Shown: piece after piece, positions 13,275-27,400 of the stretch | How the letters are laid out: the number at the start of each line of letters is the position of its first letter | How positions within the stretch are numbered: position 1 is the stretch's first letter | Made by a program: the position numbers and the translations under genes | Origin: Zhengitettix transpicula | Taxonomy: Eukaryota > Arthropoda > Insecta > Orthoptera > Tetrigidae | Assembly: GCA_037074705.1 (NCBI GenBank) | Contig: JAYJMR010000029.1 | Coordinates: 124,001 to 188,000, forward strand | Length of the DNA stretch: 64,000 nt | Direction of reading: 5' to 3' | Notes under the pieces: generated by a model | The model's input: the letters and a program-made list of their open reading frames with translations, nothing else | Told to the model about the DNA's origin: nothing | The model's database searches: none

Positions 13275-15518
13275 ATGATGTGGCTAAAAAGCTCGGAATG
13301 TTCGTTTCAATTGTAATTTTGAATAAAATAAAGTATGTTTTTTTTATATATCTCTTCTGTTTTGCGATGTAATGCGTAATTATGACGATACTCCAAGAAT
13401 AGAGGTTACAAATAGCCGAATCACAATTCATATGCAGAATCTGTACTGTATTATCGAGATATCTGTTAGATATTTTAACAGTGTACAAGATATTGATATA
13501 TTTTGAATCACATAAATTTACACGGAACAATACGGTAAATATTTTTGTTATTCATCAGTTAGACGTTGAAAATTATTTTAAATTGTCTCAAAAAAATCGT
13601 CCTAATGTAGCGAAACTGTTTAAATTTGTTATGAAATCAGAATTCTGATACGTATAAAACTTTTCGAAATATTTTTCTTTATCGGAAATAGAAGTAGAGC
13701 CATTTTCTTAAAAAGTAATCGTATGATGTGGCTAAAAAGCTCGGAATGTTCGTTTCAAATGTAATTTTGAATAAAATAAAGTATGTTTTTTTTATATATC
13801 TCTTCTGTTTTGCGATGTAATGCGTAATTATGACGATACTCCAAGAAAAGAGGTTACAAATTAGCCGAATCACAATTTATATGCAGAATCTGTACTGTAT
13901 TATCGAGATATCTGTTAGATATTTTAACAGTGTACAAGATATCGATATATTTTGAATCACATAAATTTACACGGAACAATACGGTAAATATTTTTGTTAT
14001 TCATCAGTTAGACGTTGAAAATTATTTTAAATTGTCTCAAAAAAATCGTCCTAATGTAGCGAAACTGTTTAAATTTGTTATGAAATCAGAATTCTGATAC
14101 GTATAAAACTTTTCGAAATATTTTTCTTTATCGAAAATAGAAGTAGAATCATTTTCTTAAAAAGTAATCGTATGATGTGGCTAACATGCTCGGAATGTTT
14201 GTTTCAAATGTAATTTTGAATAAAATAAAGTATGTTTTTTTTAGATATCTCTACAGTTTTGCGATGTAATGCGTAATTATGACGATACTCTAAGCCTAGA
14301 GGTTACAAATAGCAGAATCGCAATGTATATGCAGAATCTGTACTTTATTAGCGAGATATCTGTTAGATATGTTAACAGTGTACAAGATATCAATATATAT
14401 ATAATCACATAAATTTACACAGAACAATACGCTAAATAATTTTGTTATTGATCAGTAAGAAGTTCAAAAATATTTAAAGTTTTCACAATAAATTCGTCTT
14501 AATGGAATGGAAATGCGTAAATTTTTTATGAAATCAGAAGTCTAATACGAATAAAACTTTTTGAAATATTTCTCTTTTTCAGGATTAGAAGTAGAGCCAT
14601 TTTCTTAAAAACTATTTGTATGATGTGGCTAAAAAGCTCGGAATGTTCGTTTCAATTGTAATTTTGAATAAAATAAATTATGTTTTTTTTATATATCTCT
14701 TCTGTTTTGCGATGTAATGCGTAATTATGACGATACTCCAAGAAAAGAGGTTACAAATTAGCCGAATCACAATTTATATGCAGAATCTGTACTGTATTAT
14801 CGAGATATCTGTTAGATATTTTAACAGTGTACAAGATATCGATATATTTTGAATCACATAAATTTACACGGAACAATACGGTAAATATTTTTGTTATTCA
14901 TCAGTTAGACGTTGAAAATTATTTTAAATTGTCTCAAAAAAATCGTCCTAATGTAGCGAAACTGTTTAAATTTGTTATGAAATCAGAATTCTGATACGTA
15001 TAAAACTTTTCGAAATATTTTTTTTTATCGAAAATAGAAGTAGAATCATTTTCTTAAAAAGTATTCGTATGATGTGGCTAAAAAGCTCGGAATGTTTGTT
15101 TCAAATGTAATTTTGAATAAAATAAAGTATGTTTTTTTTAGATATCTCTACAGTTTTGCGATGTAATGCGTAATTATGACGATACTCTAAGCCTAGAGGT
15201 TACAAATAGCAGAATCGCAATGTATATGCAGAATCTGTACTTTATTAGCGAGATATCTGTTAGATATGTTAACAGTGTACAAGATATCAATATATATATA
15301 TAATCACATAAATTTACACAGAACAATACGCTAAATAATTTTGTTATTGATCAGTAAGAAGTTCAAAAATATTTAAAGTTTTCACAATAAATTCGTCTTA
15401 ATGGAATGGAAATGCGTAAATGTTTTATGAAATCAGAAGTCTAATACGAATAAAACTTTTCGAAATATTTCTCTTTTTCAGGATTAGAAGTAGAGCCATT
15501 TTCTTAAAAATTATTTGT
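13275..15518 (+). repeat. 5-monomer HOR, copy 1 (2,244 bp)
   Basis: Monomer starts: 13275 A1 (cacaattcat variant), 13723 A2, 14172 B1 (private ctaacatgctc, ends actatttgt), 14620 A1/A2 chimera, 15069 B1 (taaatgttttatg). The next copy follows exactly 2,244 bp downstream. The chimera at 14,620 looks like the seam created when this unit was first duplicated. Confidence 0.94.
14620..15068 (+). repeat. Chimeric monomer, A1 head on A2 body
   Basis: The left end has caattg and the rare aaataaattatg, as in the intact A1 at 19,108. From agaaaagagg onward it is A2, with a gtattcgt tail as in 12,375. The switch lies between about 14,683 and 14,740. The same chimera recurs at 16,864-17,312, so the exchange preceded the 5-mer duplication. 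Confidence 0.82.
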
Positions 15519-17762
15519 ATGATGTGGCTAAAAAGCTCGGAATGTTCGTTTCAATTGTAATTTTGAATAAAATAAAGTATGTTTTTTTTATATATCTCTT
15601 CTGTTTTGCGATGTAATGCGTAATTATGACGATACTCCAAGAATAGAGGTTACAAATAGCCGAATCACAATTCATATGCAGAATCTGTACTGTATTATCG
15701 AGATATCTGTTAGATATTTTAACAGTGTACAAGATATTGATATATTTTGAATCACATAAATTTACACGGAACAATACGGTAAATATTTTTGTTATTCATC
15801 AGTTAGACGTTGAAAATTATTTTAAATTGTCTCAAAAAAATCGTCCTAATGTAGCGAAACTGTTTAAATTTGTTATGAAATCAGAATTCTGATACGTATA
15901 AAACTTTTCGAAATATTTTTCTTTATCGGAAATAGAAGTAGAGCCATTTTCTTAAAAAGTAATCGTATGATGTGGCTAAAAAGCTCGGAATGTTCGTTTC
16001 AAATGTAATTTTGAATAAAATAAAGTATGTTTTTTTTATATATCTCTTCTGTTTTGCGATGTAATGCGTAATTATGACGATACTCCAAGAAAAGAGGTTA
16101 CAAATTAGCCGAATCACAATTTATATGCAGAATCTGTACTGTATTATCGAGATATCTGTTAGATATTTTAACAGTGTACAAGATATCGATATATTTTGAA
16201 TCACATAAATTTACACGGAACAATACGGTAAATATTTTTGTTATTCATCAGTTAGACGTTGAAAATTATTTTAAATTGTCTCAAAAAAATCGTCCTAATG
16301 TAGCGAAACTGTTTAAATTTGTTATGAAATCAGAATTCTGATACGTATAAAACTTTTCGAAATATTTTTCTTTATCGAAAATAGAAGTAGAATCATTTTC
16401 TTAAAAAGTAATCGTATGATGTGGCTAACATGCTCGGAATGTTTGTTTCAAATGTAATTTTGAATAAAATAAAGTATGTTTTTTTTAGATATCTCTACAG
16501 TTTTGCGATGTAATGCGTAATTATGACGATACTCTAAGCCTAGAGGTTACAAATAGCAGAATCGCAATGTATATGCAGAATCTGTACTTTATTAGCGAGA
16601 TATCTGTTAGATATGTTAACAGTGTACAAGATATCAATATATATATAATCACATAAATTTACACAGAACAATACGCTAAATAATTTTGTTATTGATCAGT
16701 AAGAAGTTCAAAAATATTTAAAGTTTTCACAATAAATTCGTCTTAATGGAATGGAAATGCGTAAATTTTTTATGAAATCAGAAGTCTAATACGAATAAAA
16801 CTTTTTGAAATATTTCTCTTTTTCAGGATTAGAAGTAGAGCCATTTTCTTAAAAACTATTTGTATGATGTGGCTAAAAAGCTCGGAATGTTCGTTTCAAT
16901 TGTAATTTTGAATAAAATAAATTATGTTTTTTTTATATATCTCTTCTGTTTTGCGATGTAATGCGTAATTATGACGATACTCCAAGAAAAGAGGTTACAA
17001 ATTAGCCGAATCACAATTTATATGCAGAATCTGTACTGTATTATCGAGATATCTGTTAGATATTTTAACAGTGTACAAGATATCGATATATTTTGAATCA
17101 CATAAATTTACACGGAACAATACGGTAAATATTTTTGTTATTCATCAGTTAGACGTTGAAAATTATTTTAAATTGTCTCAAAAAAATCGTCCTAATGTAG
17201 CGAAACTGTTTAAATTTGTTATGAAATCAGAATTCTGATACGTATAAAACTTTTCGAAATATTTTTTTTTATCGAAAATAGAAGTAGAATCATTTTCTTA
17301 AAAAGTATTCGTATGATGTGGCTAAAAAGCTCGGAATGTTTGTTTCAAATGTAATTTTGAATAAAATAAAGTATGTTTTTTTTAGATATCTCTACAGTTT
17401 TGCGATGTAATGCGTAATTATGACGATACTCTAAGCCTAGAGGTTACAAATAGCAGAATCGCAATGTATATGCAGAATCTGTACTTTATTAGCGAGATAT
17501 CTGTTAGATATGTTAACAGTGTACAAGATATCAATATATATATATAATCACATAAATTTACACAGAACAATACGCTAAATAATTTTGTTATTGATCAGTA
17601 AGAAGTTCAAAAATATTTAAAGTTTTCACAATAAATTCGTCTTAATGGAATGGAAATGCGTAAATGTTTTATGAAATCAGAAGTCTAATACGAATAAAAC
17701 TTTTCGAAATATTTCTCTTTTTCAGGATTAGAAGTAGAGCCATTTTCTTAAAAATTATTTGT
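15519..17762 (+). repeat. 5-monomer HOR, copy 2 (2,244 bp)
   Basis: Monomer starts: 15519 A1, 15967 A2, 16416 B1 (again ctaacatgctc), 16864 A1/A2 chimera, 17313 B1. I saw no difference from copy 1 when reading the two side by side. This makes the pair one of the youngest or most recently homogenised duplications in the window. Confidence 0.94.
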
Positions 17763-18210
17763 ATGATGTGGCTAAAAAGCTCGGAATGTTCGTTTCAATT
17801 GTAATTTTGAATAAAATAAAGTATGTTTTTTTTATATATCTCTTCTGTTTTGCGATGTAATGCGTAATTATGACGATACTCCAAGAATAGAGGTTACAAA
17901 TAGCCGAATCACAATTCATATGCAGAATCTGTACTGTATTATCGAGATATCTGTTAGATATTTTAACAGTGTACAAGATATTGATATATTTTGAATCACA
18001 TAAATTTACACGGAACAATACGGTAAATATTTTTGTTATTCATCAGTTAGACGTTGAAAATTATTTTAAATTGTCTCAAAAAAATCGTCCTAATGTAGCG
18101 AAACTGTTTAAATTTGTTATGAAATCAGAATTCTGATACGTATAAAACTTTTCGAAATATTTTTCTTTATCGGAAATAGAAGTAGAGCCATTTTCTTAAA
18201 AAGTAATCGT
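17763..18210 (+). repeat. First monomer of a third, diverging 5-mer copy (A1)
   Basis: This A1 monomer has the cacaattcat variant and sits 2,244 bp after 15,519. The third copy continues as A2 (18,211) and B1 (18,660, now ctaacaagctc rather than ctaacatgctc). It then departs at 19,108, where an intact A1 stands in place of the chimera. The monomers from 18,211 onward are also the first unit of the next 4-mer zone. Confidence 0.88.
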
Positions 18211-20000
18211 ATGATGTGGCTAAAAAGCTCGGAATGTTCGTTTCAAATGTAATTTTGAATAAAATAAAGTATGTTTTTTTTATATATCTCTTCTGTTTTG
18301 CGATGTAATGCGTAATTATGACGATACTCCAAGAAAAGAGGTTACAAATTAGCCGAATCACAATTTATATGCAGAATCTGTACTGTATTATCGAGATATC
18401 TGTTAGATATTTTAACAGTGTACAAGATATCGATATATTTTGAATCACATAAATTTACACGGAACAATACGGTAAATATTTTTGTTATTCATCAGTTAGA
18501 CGTTTAAAATTATTTTAAATTGTCTCAAAAAAATCGTCCTAATGTAGCGAAACTGTTTAAATTTGTTATGAAATCAGAATTCTGATACGTATAAAACTTT
18601 TCGAAATATTTTTCTTTATCGAAAATAGAAGTAGAATCATTTTCTTAAAAAGTAATCGTATGATGTGGCTAACAAGCTCGGAATGTTTGTTTCAAATGTA
18701 ATTTTGAATAAAATAAAGTATGTTTTTTTTAGATATCTCTACAGTTTTGCGATGTAATGCGTAATTATGACGATACTCTAAGCCTAGAGGTTACAAATAG
18801 CAGAATCGCAATGTATATGCAGAATCTGTACTTTATTAGCGAGATATCTGTTAGATATGTTAACAGTGTACAAGATATCAATATATATATAATCACATAA
18901 ATTTACACAGAACAATACGCTAAATAATTTTGTTATTGATCAGTAAGAAGTTCAAAAATATTTAAAGTTTTCACAATAAATTCGTCTTAATGGAATGGAA
19001 ATGCGTAAATTTTTTATGAAATCAGAAGTCTAATACGAATAAAACTTTTTGAAATATTTCTCTTTTTCAGGATTAGAAGTAGAGCCATTTTCTTAAAAAC
19101 TATTTGTATGATGTGGCTAAAAAGCTCGGAATGTTCGTTTCAATTGTAATTTTGAATAAAATAAATTATGTTTTTTTTATATATCTCTTCTGTTTTGCGA
19201 TGTAATGCGTAATTATGACGATACTCCAAGAATAGAGGTTACAAATAGCCGAATCACAATTTATATGCAGAATCTGTACTGTATTATCGAGATATCTGTT
19301 AGATATTTTAACAGTGTACAAGATATTGATATTTTTTGAGTCACATAAATTTACACGGAACAATACGGTAAATATTTTTGTTATTCATCAGTTAGACGTT
19401 AAAAATTATTTTAAATTGTCACAAAAAAATCGTCCTAATGTAGCGAAACTGTTTAAATTTGTTATGAAATCAGAATTCTGATACGTATAAAACTTTTCGA
19501 AATATTTTTCTTTATCGGAAATAGAAGTAGAGCCATTTTCTTAAAAAGTAATCATATGATGTGGCTAAAAAGCTCGGAATGTTCGTTTCAAATGTAATTT
19601 TGAATAAAATAAAGTATTTTTTTTAGATATCTCTACAGTTTTGCGATGTAATGCGTAATTATGACGATACTCTAAGCCTAGAGGTTACAAATAGCAGAAT
19701 CGCAATGTATATGCAGAATCTGTACTTTATTAGCGAGATATCAGTTAGATATGTTAACAGTGTACAAGATATCAATATATATATAATCACATAAATTTAC
19801 GCAGAACAATACGCTAAATAATTTTGTTATTGATCAGTAAGAAGTTCAAAAGTATTAAAAGTTTTCACAATAAATTCGTTTTAATGAAATGGAAATGCGT
19901 AAATTTTTTATGAAATCAGAAGTCTAATACGAATAAAAGTTTCGAAATATTTCTGTTTTTCAGGATTAGAAGTAGAGCCATTTTCTTAAAAATTATTTGT
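18211..20000 (+). repeat. 4-monomer HOR (A2-B1-A1-B2), copy 1 (1,790 bp)
   Basis: Monomer starts: 18211 A2, 18660 B1 (ctaacaagctc, ends actatttgt), 19108 A1 (aaataaattatg), 19556 B2. The B2 monomer is the first full B2 in the window: caaaagtattaaaag, cgttttaatgaaatgg, aaaagtttcg, tctgtttttcag, 445 bp. The A1 has private changes (atattttttgagtc, gtcacaaaa). Strict A-B alternation starts here and continues to 33,438. Confidence 0.93.
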
Positions 20001-21790
20001 ATGATGTGGCTAAAAAGCTCGGAATGTTCGTTTCAAATGTAATTTTGAATAAAATAAAGTATGTTTTTTTTATATATCTCTTCTGTTTTGCGATGTAATG
20101 CGTAATTATGACGATACTCCAAGAAAAGAGGTTACAAATTAGCCGAATCACAATTTATATGCAGAATCTGTACTGTATTATCGAGATATCTGTTAGATAT
20201 TTTAACAGTGTACAAGATATCGATATATTTTGAATCACATAAATTTACACGGAACAATACGGTAAATATTTTTGTTATTCATCAGTTAGACGTTGAAAAT
20301 TATTTTAAATTGTCTCAAAAAAATCGTCCTAATGTAGCGAAACTGTTTAAATTTGTTATGAAATCAGAATTCTGATACGTATAAAACTTTTCGAAATATT
20401 TTTCTTTATCGAAAATAGAAGTAGAATCATTTTCTTAAAAAGTAATCGTATGATGTGGCTAACAAGCTCGGAATGTTTGTTTCAAATGTAATTTTGAATA
20501 AAACAAAGTATGTTTTTTTTAGATATCTCTACAGTTTTGCGATGTAATGCGTAATTATGACGATACTCTAAGCCTAGAGGTTACAAATAGCAGAATCGCA
20601 ATGTATATGCAGAATCTGTACTTTATTAGCGAGATATCTGTTAGATATGTTAACAGTGTACAAGATATCAATATATATATAATCACATAAATTTACACAG
20701 AACAATACGCTAAATAATTTTGTTATTGATCAGTAAGAAGTTCAAAAATATTTAAAGTTTTCACAATAAATTCGTCTTAATGGAATGGAAATGCGTAAAT
20801 TTTTTATGAAATCAGAAGTCTAATACGAATAAAACTTTTTGAAATATTTCTCTTTTTCAGGATTAGAAGTAGAGCCATTTTCTTAAAAACTATTTGTATG
20901 ATGTGGCTAAAAAGCTCGGAATGTTCGTTTCAATTGTAATTTTGAATAAAATAAATTATGTTTTTTTTATATATCTCTTCTGTTTTGCGATGTAATGCGT
21001 AATTATGACGATACTCCAAGAATAGAGGTTACAAATAGCCGAATCACAATTTATATGCAGAATCTGTACTGTATTATCGAGATATCTGTTAGATATTTTA
21101 ACAGTGTACAAGATATTGATATATTTTGAATCACATAAATTTACACGGAACAATACGGTAAATATATTTGTTATTCATCAGTTAGACGTTGAAAATTATT
21201 TTAAATTGTCTCAAAAAAATCGTCCTAATGTAGCGAAACTGTTTAAATTTGTTATGAAATCAGAATTCTGATACGTATAAAACTTTTCGAAATATTTTTC
21301 TTTATCGGAAATAGAAGTAGAGCCATTTTCTTAAAAAGTAATCATATGATGTGGCTAAAAAGCTCGGAATGTTCGTTTCAAATGTAATTTTGAATAAAAT
21401 AAAGTATTTTTTTTAGATATCTCTACAGTTTTGCGATGTAATGCGTAATTATGACGATACTCTAAGCCTAGAGGTTACAAATAGCAGAATCGCAATGTAT
21501 ATGCAGAATCTGTACTTTATTAGCGAGATATCAGTTAGATATGTTAACAGTGTACAAGATATCAATATATATATAATCACATAAATTTACGCAGAACAAT
21601 ACGCTAAATAATTTTGTTATTGATCAGTAAGAAGTTCAAAAGTATTAAAAGTTTTCACAATAAATTCGTTTTAATGAAATGGAAATGCGTAAATTTTTTA
21701 TTAAATCAGAAGTCTAATACGAATAAAAGTTTCGAAATATTTCTGTTTTTCAGGATTAGAAGTAGAGCCATTTTCTTAAAAATTATTTGT
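20001..21790 (+). repeat. 4-monomer HOR (A2-B1-A1-B2), copy 2 (1,790 bp)
   Basis: Monomer starts: 20001 A2, 20450 B1 (aaaacaaag variant), 20898 A1, 21346 B2. Spacing to copy 1 is 1,790 bp throughout. In the B2 monomer tttatgaaatcag has become tttattaaatcag, which removes a stop codon and opens a spurious 72-codon plus-strand ORF at 21,614. Confidence 0.93.
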
Positions 21791-23581
21791 ATGATGTGGC
21801 TAAAAAGCTCGGAATGTTCGTTTCAATTGTAATTTTGAATAAAATAAAGTATGTTTTTTTTATATATCTCTTCTGTTTTGCGATGTAATGCGTAATTATG
21901 ACGATACTCCAAGAATAGAGGTTACAAATAGCCGAATCACAAATTATATGCAGAATCTGTACTGTATTAGCGAGATATCTGTTAGATATTTTAACAGTGT
22001 ACAAGATATCGATATATTTTGAATCACATAAATTTACACGGAACAATACGGTAAATATTTTTGTTATTCATCAGTTAGACGTTGAAAATTATTTTAAATT
22101 GTCTCAAAAAAATCGTCCTAATGTAGCGAAACTGTTTAAATTTGTTATGAAATCAGAATTCTGATACGTATAAAACTTTTCGAAATATTTTTCTTTATCG
22201 AAAATAGAAGTAGAATCATTTTCTTAAAAAGTATTCGTATGATGTGGCTAAAAAGCTCGGAATGTTTGTTTCAAATGTAATTTTGAATAAAACAAAGTAT
22301 GTTTTTTTTAGATATCTCTACAGTTTTGCGATGTAATGCGTAATTATGACGATACTCTAAGCCTAGAGGTTACAAATAGCAGAATCGCAATGTATATGCA
22401 GAATCTGTACTTTATTAGCGAGATATCTGTTAGATATGTTAACAGTGTACAAGATATCAATATATATATATAATCACATAAATTTACACAGAACAATACG
22501 CTAAATAATTTTGTTATTGATCAGTAAGAAGTTCAAAAATATTTAAAGTTTTCACAATAAATTCGTCTTAATGGAATGGAAATGCGTAAATGTTTTATGA
22601 AATCAGAAGTCTAATACGAATAAAACTTTTCGAAATATTTCTCTTTTTCAGGATTAGAAGTAGAGCCATTTTCTTAAAAATTATTTGTATGATGTGGCTA
22701 AAAAGCTCGGAATGTTCGTTTCAATTGTAATTTTGAATAAAATAAAGTATGTTTTTTTTATATATCTCTTCTGTTTTGCGATGTAATGCGTAATTATGAC
22801 GATACTCCAAGAATAGAGGTTACAAATAGCCGAATCACAATTCATATGCAGAATCTGTACTGTATTATCGAGATATCTGTTAGATATTTTAACAGTGTAC
22901 AAGATATTGATATATTTTGAATCACATAAATTTACACGGAACAATACGGTAAATATTTTTGTTATTCATCAGTTAGACGTTGAAAATTATTTTAAATTGT
23001 CTCAAAAAAATCGTCCTAATGTAGCGAAACTGTTTAAATTTGTTATGAAATCAGAATTCTGATACGTATAAAACTTTTCGAAATATTTTTCTTTATCGGA
23101 AATAGAAGTAGAGCCATTTTCTTAAAAAGTAATCATATGATGTGGCTAAAAAGCTCGGAATGTTCGTTTCAAATGTAATTTTGAATAAAATAAAGTATTT
23201 TTTTTAGATATCTCTACAGTTTTGCGATGTAATGCGTAATTATGACGATACTCTAAGCCTAGAGGTTACAAATAGCAGAATCGCAATGTATATGCAGAAT
23301 CTGTACTTTATTAGCGAGATATCAGTTAGATATGTTAACAGTGTACAAGATATCAATATATATATAATCACATAAATTTACGCAGAACAATACGCTAAAT
23401 AATTTTGTTATTGATCAGTAAGAAGTTCAAAAGTATTAAAAGTTTTCACAATAAATTCGTTTTAATGAAATGGAAATGCGTAAATTTTTTATGAAATCAG
23501 AAGTCTAATACGAATAAAAGTTTCGAAATATTTCTGTTTTTCAGGATTAGAAGTAGAGCCATTTTCTTAAAAATTATTTGT
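21791..23581 (+). repeat. 4-monomer HOR (A1v-B1-A1-B2), copy 1 (1,791 bp)
   Basis: Monomer starts: 21791 A1v (cacaaattat, attagcgag, tail tagaatc), 22239 B1 (aaaacaaag, taaatgttttatg), 22689 A1 (cacaattcat), 23137 B2 (tctgtttttcag). This differs from the preceding 4-mer in its first monomer and in the B1 haplotype. It was therefore assembled from different parents although the length is the same. Confidence 0.92.
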
Positions 23582-24479
23582 ATGATGTGGCTAAAAAGCT
23601 CGGAATGTTCGTTTCAATTGTAATTTTGAATAAAATAAAGTATGTTTTTTTTATATATCTCTTCTGTTTTGCGATGTAATGCGTAATTATGACGATACTC
23701 CAAGAATAGAGGTTACAAATAGCCGAATCACAAATTATATGCAGAATCTGTACTGTATTAGCGAGATATCTGTTAGATATTTTAACAGTGTACAAGATAT
23801 CGATATATTTTGAATCACATAAATTTACACGGAACAATACGGTAAATATTTTTGTTATTCATCAGTTAGACGTTGAAAATTATTTTAAATTGTCTCAAAA
23901 AAATCGTCCTAATGTAGCGAAACTGTTTAAATTTGTTATGAAATCAGAATTCTGATACGTATAAAACTTTTCGAAATATTTTTCTTTATCGAAAATAGAA
24001 GTAGAATCATTTTCTTAAAAAGTATTCGTATGATGTGGCTAAAAAGCTCGGAATGTTTGTTTCAAATGTAATTTTGAATAAAACAAAGTATGTTTTTTTT
24101 AGATATCTCTACAGTTTTGCGATGTAATGCGTAATTATGACGATACTCTAAGCCTAGAGGTTACAAATAGCAGAATCGCAATGTATATGCAGAATCTGTA
24201 CTTTATTAGCGAGATATCTGTTAGATATGTTAACAGTGTACAAGATATCAATATATATATATAATCACATAAATTTACACAGAACAATACGCTAAATAAT
24301 TTTGTTATTGATCAGTAAGAAGTTCAAAAATATTTAAAGTTTTCACAATAAATTCGTCTTAATGGAATGGAAATGCGTAAATGTTTTATGAAATCAGAAG
24401 TCTAATACGAATAAAACTTTTCGAAATATTTCTCTTTTTCAGGATTAGAAGTAGAGCCATTTTCTTAAAAATTATTTGT
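23582..24479 (+). repeat. 4-monomer HOR (A1v-B1-A1-B2), copy 2, first two monomers
   Basis: Monomer starts: 23582 A1v and 24030 B1, each 1,791 bp after its partner and matching it by eye (including aaaacaaag and taaatgttttatg). At 24,480 the array switches to an A2 monomer starting atgatgtggctgaaaagc, so the copy stops after two monomers. Confidence 0.9.
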
Positions 24480-27400
24480 ATGATGTGGCTGAAAAGCTCG
24501 GAATGTTCGTTTCAATTGTAATTTTGAATAAAATAAAGTATGTTTTTTTATATATCTCTTCTGTTTTGCGATGTAATGCGTAATTATGACGATACTCCAA
24601 GAAAAGAGGTTACAAATTAGCCGAATCACAATTTATATGCAGAATCTGTACTGTATTATCGAGATATCTGTTAGATATTTTAACAGTGTACAAGATATCG
24701 ATATATTTTGAATCACATAAATTTACACGGAACAATACGGTAAATATTTTTGTTATTCATCAGTTAGACGTTAAAAATTATTTTAAATTGTCTCATAAAA
24801 ATCGTCCTAATGTAGCGAAACTGTTTAAATTTGTTATGAAATCAGAACTCTGATACGTATAAAACTTTTCGAAATATTTTTCTTTATCGAAAATAGATGT
24901 AGAATCATTTTCTTAAAAAGTAATCGTATGATGTGGCTAAAAAGCTCGGAATGTTCGTTTCAAATGTAATTTTGAATAAAATAAAGTATGTTTTTTTTAG
25001 ATATCTCTACAGTTTTGCGATGTAATGCGTAATTATGACGATACTCTAAGCCTAGAGGTTACAAATAGCAGAATCGCAATGTATATGCAGAATCTGTACT
25101 TTATTAGCGAGATATCTGTTAGATATGTTAACAGTGTACAAGATATCAATATATATATATAATCACATAATTTTACACAGAACTATACGCTAAATAATTT
25201 TGTTATTGATCAGTAAGAAGTTCAAAAATATTTAAAGTTTTCACAATAAATTCGTCTTAATGGAATGGAAATGCGTAAATTTTTTATGAAATCAGAAGTC
25301 TAATACGAATAAAACTTTTCGAAATATTTCTCTTTTTCAGGATTAGAAGTAGAGCCATTTTCTTAAAAATTATTTGTATGATGTGGCTGAAAAGCTCGGA
25401 ATGTTCGTTTCAATTGTAATTTTGAATAAAATAAAGTATGTTTTTTTTATATATCTCTTCTGTTTTGCGATGTAATGCGTAATTATGACGATACTCCAAG
25501 AAAAGAGGTTACAAATTAGCCGAATCACAATTTATATGCAGAATCTGTACTGTATTATCGAGATATCTGTTAGATATTTTAACAGTGTACAAGATATCGA
25601 TATATTTTGAATCACATAAATTTACACGGAACAATACGGTAAATATTTTTGTTATTCATCAGTTAGACGTTGAAAATTATTTTAAATTGTCTCAAAAAAA
25701 TCGTCCTAATGTAGCGAAACTGTTTAAATTTGTTATGAAATCAGAATTCTGATACGTATAAAACTTTTCGAAATATTTTTCTTTATCGAAAATAGAAGTA
25801 GAATCATTTTCTTAAAAAGTAATCGTATGATGTGGCTAAAAAGCTCGGAATGTTCGTTTCAAATGTAATTTTGAATAAAATAAAGTATGTTTTTTTTAGA
25901 TATCTCTACAGTTTTGCGATGTAATGCGTAATTATGACGATACTCTAAGCCTAGAGGTTACAAATAGCAGAATCGCAATGTATATGCAGAATCTGTACTT
26001 TATTAGCGAGATATCAGTTAGATATGTTAACAGTGTACAAGATATCAATATATATATAATCACATAAATTTACGCAGAACAATACGCTAAATAATTTTGT
26101 TATTGATCAGTAAGAAGTTCAAAGTATTAAAAGTTTTCACAATAAATTCGTTTTAATGAAATGGAAATGCGTAAATTTTTTATGAAATCAGAAGTCTAAT
26201 ACGAATAAAAGTTTCGAAATATTTCTCTTTTTCAGGATTAGAAGTAGAGCCATTTTCTTAAAAATTATTTGTATGATGTGGCTAAAAAGCTCGGAATGTT
26301 TGTTTCAATTGTAATTTTGAATAAAATAAAGTATGTTTTTTTTATATATCTCTTCTGTTTTGCGATGTAATGCGTAATTATGACTATACTCCAAGAATAG
26401 AGGTTACAAATAGCCGAATCACAATTTATATGCAGAATCTGTACTGTATTATCGAGATATCTGTTAGATATTTTAACAGTGTACAAGATATTGATATATT
26501 TTGAATCACATAAATTTACACGGAACAATACGGTAAATATTTTTGTTATTCATCAGTTAGACGTTGAAAATTATTTTAAATTGTCTCAAAAAAATCGTCC
26601 TAATGTAGCGAAACTGTTTAAATTTGTTATGAAATCAGAATTCTGATACGTATAAAACTTTTCGAAATAATTTTCTTTATCGGAAATAGAAGTAGAGCCA
26701 TTTTCTTAAAAAGTAATCGTATGATGTGGCTAAAAAGCTCGGAATGTTCGTTTCAAATGTAATTTTGAATAAAATAAAGTATGTTTTTTTTAGATATCAC
26801 TACAGTTTTGCGATGTAATGCGTAATTATGACGATACTCTAAGCCTAGAGGTTACAAATAGCAGAATCGCAATGTATATGCAGAATCTGTACTTTATTAG
26901 CGAGATATCTGTTAGATATGTTAACAGTGTACAAGATATCAATATATATATATAATCACATAATTTTACACAGAACAATACGCTAAATAATTTTGTTATT
27001 GATCAGTAAGAAGTTCAAAGTATTAAAAGTTTTCACAATAAATTCGTTTTAATGAAATGGAAATGCGTAAATTTTTTATGAAATCAGAAGTCTAATACGA
27101 ATAAAAGTTTCGAAATATTTCTCTTTTTCAGGATTAGAAGTAGAGCCATTTTCTTAAAAATTATTTGTATGATGTGGCTAAAAAGCTCGGAATGTTTGTT
27201 TCAATTGTAATTTTGAATAAAATAAAGTATGTTTTTTTTATATATCTCTTCTGTTTTGCGATGTAATGCGTAATTATGACTATACTCCAAGAATAGAGGT
27301 TACAAATAGCCGAATCACAATTTATATGCAGAATCTGTACTGTATTATCGAGATATCTGTTAGATATTTTAACAGTGTACAAGATATTGATATATTTTGA

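Noticed and set aside
13267..13530. Minus-strand 87-codon ORF repeated in about 30 A1 monomers (also 73-99 codon versions)
   Set aside because: It recurs because the monomer recurs. It runs across the monomer boundary, is broken in B monomers, has no recognisable domain, and its variants change residues freely. Sixty-plus copies of a lone short ORF in a satellite is not evidence for a gene.
21614..21832. 72-codon plus-strand ORF across a B2-A1 boundary
   Set aside because: It exists because one private substitution (tttatgaaatc to tttattaaatc) removed a stop. The homologous position is closed in the other B monomers, and the product is low-complexity K/S/F-rich translation of AT-rich DNA.
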